9,355 nucleotides of DNA from Giesbergeria sp. Lineage in GTDB: Bacteria > Pseudomonadota > Gammaproteobacteria > Burkholderiales > Burkholderiaceae_C. Within the stretch, counting starts at the first letter, position 1, and every line of letters starts with the position of its first letter. This document shows, in pieces, positions 1 through 6,124 of this stretch. The stretch covers positions 1 to 9,355 of the forward strand of contig JAUYGP010000492.1 in NCBI GenBank assembly GCA_030690515.1. The letters run 5' to 3'. The position numbers and the translations under genes are program-made. The notes below the pieces were generated by a model, which was not told the DNA's origin, ran no database searches, and worked only from the letters and a program-made list of their open reading frames with translations.

Positions 1-1
1 G

Positions 2-382
2 GCCAACTACAGCGACGTGCCCCAAAACATCATGCAAGCCATTGTGGACAGCAACACCACCCGCAAAGACTTCATCGCCGCCGACATCCTGAAACGCAAC
101 CCAAAAGTCGTCGGCATCCACCGCCTAGTCATGAAAGCCGGCTCCGACAACTTTCGCGCCAGCAGCATCCAGGGCATCATGAAACGCATCAAAGCCAAAG
201 GCGTGGAAGTCATCGTCTACGAGCCAGCGCTCACAGAAGACAGGTTCTACAACAGCCGAGTGGTCACAGACCTAACTCAGTTCAAAACAGAAGCAGACAT
301 CATCGTCGCCAACCGGATGACAGACGATGTCAACGACGTTGCCGACAAGATTTACACCCGGGATTTATTTGGCAACGACTGA
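2..382 (+). CDS. ugd: UDP-glucose 6-dehydrogenase, C-terminal part (5' end outside window)
   Basis: The reading frame is open from the left edge (codons starting at base 2) to a TGA at 380-382, so only the last ~126 residues are present. They match the C-terminal UDP-binding domain of the UDP-glucose/GDP-mannose dehydrogenase family as I remember E. coli-type Ugd: a DVPQNIMQAIV segment, then KVVGIHRLVMKAGSDNFR, SSIQGIMKRIKAKG, VIVYEP and the terminal ADKIYTRDLFGND. Known enzymes of this family oxidise UDP-glucose to UDP-glucuronate with two NAD+ in the cytoplasm, a common precursor step for capsules and O-antigens. The catalytic Cys and the NAD-binding fold lie upstream and cannot be checked. 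A GTG at 17 is in frame but internal to the conserved domain, so it is not the start. The next gene begins 26 bp downstream, compatible with one operon. Confidence 0.93.
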   Translation, partial: ANYSDVPQNIMQAIVDSNTTRKDFIAADILKRNPKVVGIHRLVMKAGSDNFRASSIQGIMKRIKAKGVEVIVYEPALTEDRFYNSRVVTDLTQFKTEADIIVANRMTDDVNDVADKIYTRDLFGND

Positions 383-408
383 CCAGGCCTGAAATAAGCA
401 CATTCACC

Positions 409-1518
409 ATGTCCAAACCCATCTACGTCACCCAACCCTACCTCCCCCCGTTAGAGGAATTCATCCCATACCTTGAAAAAATATGGGACAACAAAATTCT
501 CACTAACGGTGGCCCGTTCCACCAGCAGCTTGAAAAAGAGTTGTGCGACTACCTCGGTGTCAAACACATCAGCCTGTTCACCAACGGCACCATTGCGCTG
601 GTCACCGCACTGCAAGCGCTGCGCATCACGGGGGAGGTCATCACCACGCCCTATTCATTTGTGGCAACCGCCCATTCGTTGCTCTGGAACGGCATCAAGC
701 CCGTGTTTGTGGACATCGACCCCAACACGCTCAACCTGAATCCCGCCAAGATAGAGGCGGCCATCACCCCGCACACCACAGCCATCATGCCGGTGCACTG
801 CTACGGCCAACCCTGCGACGTGGACGCCATCCAAAAGATTGCCGACAACTACAACCTGAAGGTCATTTACGACGCTGCCCATGCCTTTGGCGTTAAATGC
901 CACTGCGGCAGCGTGCTGAACCATGGCGACTTGTCAGTGCTGAGTTTTCATGCCACCAAGGTCTTCAACACCTTCGAGGGCGGCGCCATCATCTGCCCCG
1001 ATGCCAAGACCAAGCAGCGCATCGATCACCTGAAGAATTTTGGTTTTGTGGATGAAGTCACCGTGGTAGCCCCCGGCATCAACGGCAAGATGAGCGAACT
1101 CAACGCCGCTTTTGGTTTGCTACAGCTCAAGCATGTGGACGCGGCGCTGGCGCGGCGCAAAGAGATTGATGCCGCCTACCGCGCTGGCCTCCAAGGGGTC
1201 AAAGGCATTGTTTGTTTAAATGGTGGCGAGCAGACAACCAACCATTCTTACTTTCCCATCCTGGTGCAGCCAGACTACCCGATGAGCCGGGACGCGCTCT
1301 ACCAAGAACTCAAAGACCACAATATCTTTGCCCGTCGTTACTTCTACCCGCTGATTTCCGATTTCCCCATGTACCGCAGCCTGCCCTCAGCTGAGCGTAA
1401 TAACTTGCCAGTGGCGACAGTTGCTGCCGCGCAGGTAATGTGTTTGCCGATTTATCCGGCGCTGAGCAATGCCGACCAGACTCAGGTGATTGAAGTCATC
1501 AAAAGGGCCGCAGCATGA
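409..1518 (+). CDS. DegT/DnrJ/EryC1/StrS-family PLP-dependent sugar aminotransferase, VioA-like
   Basis: A full-length 369-residue protein of the DegT/AHBA-synthase fold. Visible landmarks: the substrate/phosphate loop TNGTIALVTAL (58-68), TTPYSFVATAHS (79-90), the cofactor-binding DAAHAFG (155-161, Asp155 expected to contact the pyridine nitrogen), and SFHATK (179-184) with Lys184 as the expected Schiff-base lysine, followed by VFNTFEGGAI. Family members move an amino group from glutamate onto a keto group of a nucleotide-linked sugar. The sequence reminds me most of VioA, which makes dTDP-4-amino-4,6-dideoxy-D-glucose; WecE, FdtB and QdtB type enzymes are related alternatives, so no gene symbol is given. 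It starts with ATG at 409 after a weak purine stretch and ends in an ATGA overlap with the next gene, so the two are probably translationally coupled. A WecF-like transferase downstream supports a 4-amino-4,6-dideoxyhexose product. Family confidence is high, exact product moderate. Confidence 0.9.
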   Translation: MSKPIYVTQPYLPPLEEFIPYLEKIWDNKILTNGGPFHQQLEKELCDYLGVKHISLFTNGTIALVTALQALRITGEVITTPYSFVATAHSLLWNGIKPVFVDIDPNTLNLNPAKIEAAITPHTTAIMPVHCYGQPCDVDAIQKIADNYNLKVIYDAAHAFGVKCHCGSVLNHGDLSVLSFHATKVFNTFEGGAIICPDAKTKQRIDHLKNFGFVDEVTVVAPGINGKMSELNAAFGLLQLKHVDAALARRKEIDAAYRAGLQGVKGIVCLNGGEQTTNHSYFPILVQPDYPMSRDALYQELKDHNIFARRYFYPLISDFPMYRSLPSAERNNLPVATVAAAQVMCLPIYPALSNADQTQVIEVIKRAAA

Positions 1519-2816
1519 AGGCCCGTAATGTTCTTGTGTTCCCTGCAGGCACTGAAATCGGACTGGAAATCCACCAAGCTCTGCAACAATGCAAAGAGGT
1601 CGTGCTGCATGGTGCTGGTCAACCGATCTCCAATCACGCGCCTTTCGTTTACCAGAGATACCACTCGCTACCTAGCATTAACGAGCCAGGCTGGCTCGAA
1701 GCCCTGGTTGACTTGTGTCGCGATTTGGCCATCGACTACATATTTCCAGCTTACGACGATGTCATCGTCGCTTTGGCACTGCACCGAACCGAAATTCCAG
1801 CTACGGTACTGACGGCTTCGGATGAGGTCTGTGAGTTGACGCGTTCAAAGTCCCAGACATACGGTCGACTCGGGGCCACTGTGCGCGTGCCTCGTCTTTA
1901 CAGCCCGAAGGATGCCAAGACTTTCCCACTGTTCGTCAAGCCTGATCGTGGCCAAGGCTCGCAAGGTGCGCAGCTTGTACGTGACGCAGTTGAGTTAGCT
2001 GTGGCGACCGGTGAAATTCGAGATCCAATCGTGTGTGAGTACCTTCCGGGGGAGGAATATACGGTTGACTGCTTTAGCGACCGCGAACAAGGCGTATTGT
2101 TCTGCGGCGCAAGAGTAAGGTTGAGAATGCGTAACGGCATTGCGGTGCATACTCTCAGCGTGGATCTTGACGGTGTACAGGCAATTGCCGTGCGTATTCA
2201 TGAATCCTTAGGTATGCGCGGTGCATGGTTTTTCCAACTCAAAAGGGCAGCCGATGGTGAGCTTGCCCTTCTAGAAGTGGCACCGCGGATTGCTGGTTCG
2301 ATGAGTACACATCGGGTTCAGGGCGTCAATTTTCCCTTGTTGACGATCTTTGAACATGAGCGGCTTGCGCTGAAGTTGTTAACGCTGCCAATGCGAGTTG
2401 AGCTCGACAGGGCGCTACACAACCGTTACCGATTAGACATTCAATATGAAGCGCTATACATCGACCTTGACGACACTTTACTGCTAGGCGATATGGTTAA
2501 TATTGCTGCGCTGCAGCTGGTGTTCATGTGTGTTAACCGCAAAATCCCCGTCACGCTTATTACTCGTCACGACGGTAATCTGGATCGTACTCTGCGAAAA
2601 CATCGCTTAACGGGGCTTTTTGACGAAATTATTCACCTTGACCGCAGTCAGCGTAAAAGTGAATTCATACGCCAGAAAAATGCCATCTTCCTAGACGACA
2701 GCTTCTCTGAACGCCTAGATGTTCACGAGCGTTGCGGTATACCGACGTTTGACTGCAGCATGCTGGAAGCACTTATTTCAAATCACCCATCAGACATGAC
2801 AAGGAACAAGACATGA
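1515..2816 (+). CDS. ATP-grasp ligase fused to a C-terminal capless HAD phosphatase-like domain
   Basis: This 433-residue protein has two recognisable domains. Residues ~1-300 look like ATP-grasp: a pre-ATP-grasp segment with IDYIFPAYDD (73-82), the nucleotide-binding FVKPDRGQGSQG (140-151, Lys142), CEYLPGEEYTVD (174-185, Glu175) and the metal-binding region LLEVAPRIAGS (252-262, Glu254; the Asn common in EINPR-type motifs is Ala256). Residues ~311-425 hold a full set of HAD motifs: DLDDT (317-321, Asp317 nucleophile and Asp319), Thr350, Lys381 and DD (394-395). The short spacing leaves no room for a cap domain. ATP-grasp enzymes activate a carboxylate as acyl-phosphate and join it to an amine or similar group. 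Translational coupling to an amino-sugar aminotransferase suggests acylation of the new sugar amine, but this is inference. The HAD domain could remove a phosphate from substrate or product. The start ATG overlaps the upstream stop as ATGA. Confidence 0.85.
   Translation: MKARNVLVFPAGTEIGLEIHQALQQCKEVVLHGAGQPISNHAPFVYQRYHSLPSINEPGWLEALVDLCRDLAIDYIFPAYDDVIVALALHRTEIPATVLTASDEVCELTRSKSQTYGRLGATVRVPRLYSPKDAKTFPLFVKPDRGQGSQGAQLVRDAVELAVATGEIRDPIVCEYLPGEEYTVDCFSDREQGVLFCGARVRLRMRNGIAVHTLSVDLDGVQAIAVRIHESLGMRGAWFFQLKRAADGELALLEVAPRIAGSMSTHRVQGVNFPLLTIFEHERLALKLLTLPMRVELDRALHNRYRLDIQYEALYIDLDDTLLLGDMVNIAALQLVFMCVNRKIPVTLITRHDGNLDRTLRKHRLTGLFDEIIHLDRSQRKSEFIRQKNAIFLDDSFSERLDVHERCGIPTFDCSMLEALISNHPSDMTRNKT
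2801..2805 (+). promoter_or_regulatory. Ribosome-binding site for the methyltransferase at 2813
   Basis: An AAGGA lies 7 bases upstream of the ATG at 2813, within the last codons of the ATP-grasp-HAD gene. It fixes the methyltransferase start at the ATGA overlap and shows that this gene can also load ribosomes itself. Confidence 0.6.
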
Positions 2817-3349
2817 ACAATTTCGTTGCACAAATCGACATTGACCACCTCGCCAAACTCCGCGAGAACGTTGAAAGCTTCATGGCAGATATGGGTAGCC
2901 GTTTCGCCCGCTCAGGAACGCGTCTTTTGGATGTTGCCCCACAGGACCACAAAGGCGCAAAACCATATTTACCGGTAGGAATTGAGTACCACACGCTCGA
3001 CATTGACCCAAACAGCGGTGCTACTTACATAGCGGATCTCTGCAGCTGTGCTCTGACTGTGGGATATGACATCTATGACTTTATCGTCTGCACCGAGGTT
3101 CTTGAGCACACCCGACAACCATTCGATGCAGTCAACAGCATCCACGCTATGCTAAAAAAAGGGGGGCTCGCCTTCATCAGTACACCGCTGAACTTTCGCA
3201 TACACGGGCCGCTACCGGACTGCTGGCGATTCACTGAGCATGGGTTACGCGAATTGTTCAAGTCGTTCGAAATTCTCGAGTTGAATGCGCTCGAATCAAC
3301 TGATCGTTTTCTGATGCCGATACAGTACACATTGATAGCAAGGAAATGA
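2813..3349 (+). CDS. Class I SAM-dependent methyltransferase (Methyltransf_11-like)
   Basis: A compact 178-residue protein with the layout of small polysaccharide-locus methyltransferases. Motif I reads LLDVAPQD (38-45) and is atypical: the usual GxGxG glycines are absent. An acidic strand end follows at LDIDP (62-66), then DFIVCTEVLEH (89-99), the post-motif loop LKKGG (114-118) leading to FISTP, and WRFTEHGL (138-145), a segment typical of this subgroup. It would use S-adenosylmethionine in the cytoplasm to methylate a sugar or attached group; the substrate cannot be read from sequence. The start overlaps the upstream stop as ATGA, and an AAGGA sits 7 bases before it. The loop is encoded by A7 followed by G6 (3154-3166), a slippage-prone run that is in frame here. 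The weak motif I leaves some doubt about activity. Confidence 0.82.
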   Translation: MNNFVAQIDIDHLAKLRENVESFMADMGSRFARSGTRLLDVAPQDHKGAKPYLPVGIEYHTLDIDPNSGATYIADLCSCALTVGYDIYDFIVCTEVLEHTRQPFDAVNSIHAMLKKGGLAFISTPLNFRIHGPLPDCWRFTEHGLRELFKSFEILELNALESTDRFLMPIQYTLIARK

Positions 3350-3547
3350 TGAGCCGGGTGTTCTGTAAATATAAATTCTATTGATCGCCAAAGGTGGCAT
3401 TGGAGCGGGTGGAACGACAGCTCAATCGCCTTGGTCTATGAAACATCATCAGAGCAAGTCACGGTGAGAAGTCTTTCAGCAGGTTCAATTCCTGACATCA
3501 GCAACCTTATTTTTAACAACCCAATTCAATCAGAGAGCGAGGTACGT
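3350..3547 (+). other. Short spacer with no recognised gene
   Basis: These ~200 bp separate the first methyltransferase from a small ORF at 3548. Frame 2 is open from 3353 right through it, with a possible TTG at 3431, but the encoded peptide is not recognised and has no good ribosome-binding site. Another frame gives a glycine-rich peptide, IAKGGIGAGGTTAQ, from about 3384, which could be a gene remnant or chance. A TATAAA-like box near 3370 might be part of a promoter, but I see no convincing -35. The small GCCA/TGGC hairpin at about 3387-3398 has no U-run. Confidence 0.4.
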
Positions 3548-3670
3548 ATGGAAAACAAACAATTTCGATTCGAACTGAAGTCAAAGTGGGCAATTGGGCT
3601 GTCTGTTGCACTGATGCTGGGGGTGTGTGGCGTACATCCCGCCCGACCCAATGCCACTTTGACGCTTTGA
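3548..3670 (+). CDS. Short ORF with signal/anchor-like N-terminus, possibly the 5' part of a split gene
   Basis: An ATG at 3548 follows a purine-rich GAGCGAGG and opens a 40-residue frame that ends at TGA 3668-3670. The peptide starts MENKQFRFELKSK, has a hydrophobic stretch WAIGLSVALMLGVCG (14-28), and then HPARPNATLTL, which looks like a signal peptide or membrane anchor cut short. The same frame continues beyond the TGA into the 3686-4258 ORF with no further stop, so the two could be pieces of one exported or anchored protein broken by a nonsense codon. An 8-bp tandem repeat, CTTTGACG twice (3657-3672), spans the stop. It could equally be a chance ORF; I do not recognise the family. Confidence 0.35.
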   Translation: MENKQFRFELKSKWAIGLSVALMLGVCGVHPARPNATLTL

Positions 3671-3672
3671 CG
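3657..3672 (+). repeat. Tandem 8-bp duplication spanning a stop codon
   Basis: CTTTGACG occurs twice head-to-tail (3657-3664 and 3665-3672). The second copy contains the in-frame TGA (3668-3670) that separates two same-frame ORFs. This could reflect slippage and so a recent mutation, although removing one copy on paper does not give a single open frame: it puts a TAA a few codons later instead. Confidence 0.6.
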
Positions 3673-3685
3673 TATTAAGTTGTTT

Positions 3686-4258
3686 ATGCCAACGCCCGCC
3701 ATCACCGATTACTTAACGCCGGAAAGCCAAAACGAAAGTGGTAGCGTCACTATGTTGGCGCACGGGCCAGAAGATCGAAAGGTGTTGTATTTGTCCAATC
3801 AGCACGGTCACAAGCTGTTGAAGATAGCGGTTAAAAGTGAACCTGGCTCACATCAAAACAAGCTGCACGCGCAGATCAAGGGCATTCCCTATGGCATCAA
3901 GCGCGCCATCGTTTGGCATGACCTGCCTTCAGATCCAAAGCTTGTAGCCCTGCATGACGGGGTTGACCTAACTTACCACGGCGGGCAAAACAACGATCAG
4001 ACACCCAAAGTGCACATCAAAGCCACATCGGGCGACGCCACTTTGATTGACGACAGTCTTAGTCTGGCGTACCGCAACCATCACATGGGCGACCAAATGC
4101 CTGATCCGGTATTACTAAAACAAAATATTGCTGGTGCCAATCAAGCGCAGACTGATTGGGCCACAGGCTTCGTTAATCTTCCAGATGTCGGGCGTGTTGC
4201 GCTGCACCGCCAGCAACTCGATGAAGCAACAGGAATGGGCAGATATGCATTCGTCTGA
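3686..4258 (+). CDS. Unrecognised protein, possibly the 3' part of a split gene
   Basis: An open frame of 190 residues from ATG 3686 (or TTG 3680) to TGA 4256-4258. The protein is hydrophilic and rich in His, Gln and Asp, with no membrane segment and no motif I can name; alternating short hydrophobic stretches suggest a beta-rich fold. Landmarks are LYLSNQHGHKLLKIAV, GIKRAIVWHDLPSDP and LAYRNHHMGDQMPDP. No strong ribosome-binding site precedes either start, and the frame is continuous upstream through a single TGA into the signal-like ORF at 3548, so this may be the mature part of an interrupted exported protein. Its last codons overlap the start of the WecF-like gene by 14 bp, which suggests it was once, or still is, translated and coupled to it. 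I cannot assign a function. Confidence 0.5.
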   Translation: MPTPAITDYLTPESQNESGSVTMLAHGPEDRKVLYLSNQHGHKLLKIAVKSEPGSHQNKLHAQIKGIPYGIKRAIVWHDLPSDPKLVALHDGVDLTYHGGQNNDQTPKVHIKATSGDATLIDDSLSLAYRNHHMGDQMPDPVLLKQNIAGANQAQTDWATGFVNLPDVGRVALHRQQLDEATGMGRYAFV

Positions 4259-5423
4259 TTTGGGCTACATTGTCCACATCACCCATGACGATAAATTCAT
4301 CGACATGGCCTTGCGCGAATTTGAAGCAGTGGCGCCGGGCATACATAAACCGGTAATTTTCGGTAAACAACGCAGTTTGCGTTACGTGAAATCCAAATCG
4401 GTTTGTTTTCATACTCTTACATCAGCTAAGACCTTGATAAATTTACCTGATTGCAAAGCTGTAGTATTTCATGCAATGCCAGATTTAACGCTCCTTGCCC
4501 ACATATCTATAGGCAAGCAGGTAATTTGGTTAGGCTGGGGGTATGATTATTACGACCGATTGCTATCTGGTGTTTTTCCTGAAGGGCTATACCAGGCAAG
4601 AACGCGGCAACTAATGCACCAAAGGCCCGCACCAAATCCAATTAGATGGGCGGCCAGAAAAGTCAAAACTGTACTTAAACTAATACTACGTAGAGCTGAA
4701 CGACAAGATGTAAAACTACTTACCCGTGTCGATATATTTTCACCCGTTATAGACGTTGAACACAAAATGGCGTGCGAGCTAAACGCCTGGTTCAAACCAC
4801 ATTATGTGACTTGGAACTACGGTACTCTAGAAGACGACATGCTGGCCGAGGGGCAGAGTTGTGGTGTGCCGCTAGGGCCACATATCTTGGTAGGTAACAG
4901 TGCTTCTTTCGAAAATAACCATCTTGAGATTTTTGAGTATTTGGCCCACAATTTCGATTTAACTGGGGTCAAGATATACGTACCGCTCAGTTATGGTGAT
5001 GATTGGTACAAAGACCAAATTATTGCGGCTGGCCGTGCCAAGTTTGGTGACCAATTTGTGCCACTGACTGATTTCATGGCCAAGGATGCCTACATTAACT
5101 TGTTGCAAAGCTGCGGTCATGTCTTTATGAATCACTTACGTCAGCAGGCGTTGGGCAATATTTGCATCATGATGCTCAAAGGTGCAAAGCTTTATATGAA
5201 CCCAGCAAGCCCACTTTACCGTTGGCTGCTGGACAAGGGTGCGGTAGTACAAGCCATAGCAGAGCCAATAGGTTTGAATCACCCCACACCCAAACAAACG
5301 CTGATACCGCTCACTCAGTCTGAACAAGACCAAAACTACAGCATGATCCAAGCCCATTGGGGCAGAGACCAGCAGCGCCACAAAACCCGTCAACTGATCA
5401 ACCTGGCCATGAGCACAGTTTGA
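4245..5423 (+). CDS. WecF-like glycosyltransferase (GT56; 4-acetamido-4,6-dideoxyhexose transferase type)
   Basis: From ATG 4245 this is a 392-residue protein; E. coli WecF is about 359. It follows the WecF pattern: an N-terminal strand GYIVHITHDDKFI (7-19), IWLGWGYDYYD (94-104, matching the HIWGADLYE region), ILVGNSAS (214-221), KIYVPLSYG (243-251), DAYINLLQSC (281-290) and RQQALGNICIMM (299-310), the most diagnostic block. Known WecF adds Fuc4NAc from its TDP-sugar to lipid II of enterobacterial common antigen on the cytoplasmic membrane face. Here the acceptor and the exact 4-amino sugar are unknown, but a VioA-like aminotransferase upstream is consistent. The frame is open back to 4128; 4245 was chosen because AGGAA (4231-4235) precedes it and the conserved fold starts there. 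ATG 4221 is an alternative. The central part is A+T richer than the flanking genes, suggesting separate acquisition. Confidence 0.82.
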   Translation: MHSSDLGYIVHITHDDKFIDMALREFEAVAPGIHKPVIFGKQRSLRYVKSKSVCFHTLTSAKTLINLPDCKAVVFHAMPDLTLLAHISIGKQVIWLGWGYDYYDRLLSGVFPEGLYQARTRQLMHQRPAPNPIRWAARKVKTVLKLILRRAERQDVKLLTRVDIFSPVIDVEHKMACELNAWFKPHYVTWNYGTLEDDMLAEGQSCGVPLGPHILVGNSASFENNHLEIFEYLAHNFDLTGVKIYVPLSYGDDWYKDQIIAAGRAKFGDQFVPLTDFMAKDAYINLLQSCGHVFMNHLRQQALGNICIMMLKGAKLYMNPASPLYRWLLDKGAVVQAIAEPIGLNHPTPKQTLIPLTQSEQDQNYSMIQAHWGRDQQRHKTRQLINLAMSTV

Positions 5424-5434
5424 TCACCACCAAA

Positions 5435-6124
5435 ATGATCAGCCAGAACCACACCAACCGCCGCGCCTACAACTGGCTTGCTTATCAAACCAGTGACCAC
5501 TTTTTGGAGAAGTTTGCCTCCCACTACCAAGGCACCCTCTACGACCTAGGCGCTGGCGAATCCCCCTACAAAGACTTCTTCCTGCAGCACGCCAAGCAAT
5601 ACATCGCGGTAGATTGGGCTGGCAGCCTGCACAATACCAAGGCCGACATTGCAGCCGACCTGAACAAACCGCTGCCTATCGCCTCTGAGGTGGCCGATAC
5701 CGTGGTGTCGCTTTCGGTGATGGAGCACCTGTGCGAGCCACAAACCATGCTGAACGAGGCTTTTCGTATCATGAAATCTGGGGGGGGAATTGTGTTGCAA
5801 GTCCCATGGCAATGGTGGATACACGAAGCCCCGTACGATTTTTTCCGCTACACGCCGTATGGGCTGAAGTACATGTTTGACAAAGCTGGCTTTGTCGATG
5901 TGGTGGTGGAGCCGCAGTCCGGGTTTTTCACCATGTGGCTGCTCAAGTTCAACTATTTCAGCCTGCGCCTCATCCGTGGCCCAAGGCCGCTGCGCTGGGC
6001 GCTGAAGGCGGTTTTTATGGTGATCTGGTACCTTGACCAAAAAGCAGCGCCCTATCTGGACAAGCTTGACAAAAACTGGGCTGCTGAGGCATCTGGCTAC
6101 TTCGTGACAGCACGCAAACCGTGA
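5435..6124 (+). CDS. Class I SAM-dependent methyltransferase (intact copy)
   Basis: From ATG 5435 the protein has 229 residues. Motif I is YDLGAGESPYK (36-46), the acidic strand end is AVDW (58-61), the DIAADLNKPLPIA segment (71-83) precedes DTVVSLSVMEHL (88-99), and the post-motif loop is KSGGG (114-118) before IVLQVPW. DFFRYTPYGL (135-144) is typical of methyltransferases in polysaccharide loci. The C-terminal third has aromatic and hydrophobic stretches (about 163-200) that may lie against the membrane. It would methylate a cytoplasmic saccharide intermediate or nucleotide sugar; the position is unknown. The frame extends back to 5357, but that would overlap wecF heavily; 5435 matches the start of the second copy at 8401, and both leave an 11-bp gap after wecF. 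The Gly loop is encoded by G8 (5780-5787). The stop overlaps the wzx start as GTGA. Confidence 0.87.
   Translation: MISQNHTNRRAYNWLAYQTSDHFLEKFASHYQGTLYDLGAGESPYKDFFLQHAKQYIAVDWAGSLHNTKADIAADLNKPLPIASEVADTVVSLSVMEHLCEPQTMLNEAFRIMKSGGGIVLQVPWQWWIHEAPYDFFRYTPYGLKYMFDKAGFVDVVVEPQSGFFTMWLLKFNYFSLRLIRGPRPLRWALKAVFMVIWYLDQKAAPYLDKLDKNWAAEASGYFVTARKP
5780..5787 (+). repeat. Poly-G tract (G8) inside the methyltransferase gene, in frame
   Basis: Eight consecutive G encode part of the three glycines at residues 116-118 of the methyltransferase. A change of one or two bases here would shift the frame at about mid-gene. The homologous position in the second copy is also G8, but out of frame. Confidence 0.9.

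Noticed and set aside
3431..3547. TTG start at 3431 for the small ORF
   Set aside because: No ribosome-binding site; ATG 3548 has a purine-rich stretch just upstream and begins a signal-like peptide.
3668..3670. TGA read as selenocysteine
   Set aside because: No convincing stem-loop just after the TGA and no selenoprotein family resemblance.
4128..4244. Upstream extension of the WecF-like frame to 4128
   Set aside because: It would overlap the preceding ORF by ~130 bp; the extra residues do not look like the family's N-terminus, and AGGAA at 4231 favours 4245.
5357..5434. Upstream extension of the methyltransferase frame to 5357
   Set aside because: It overlaps the end of wecF, and the second copy has its homologous start at 8401, which corresponds to 5435.
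5546..6040. Long minus-strand ORF of 164 residues
   Set aside because: It is fully opposite a clear methyltransferase gene, and its peptide is the His/Gln/Arg-rich type expected from a shadow frame.
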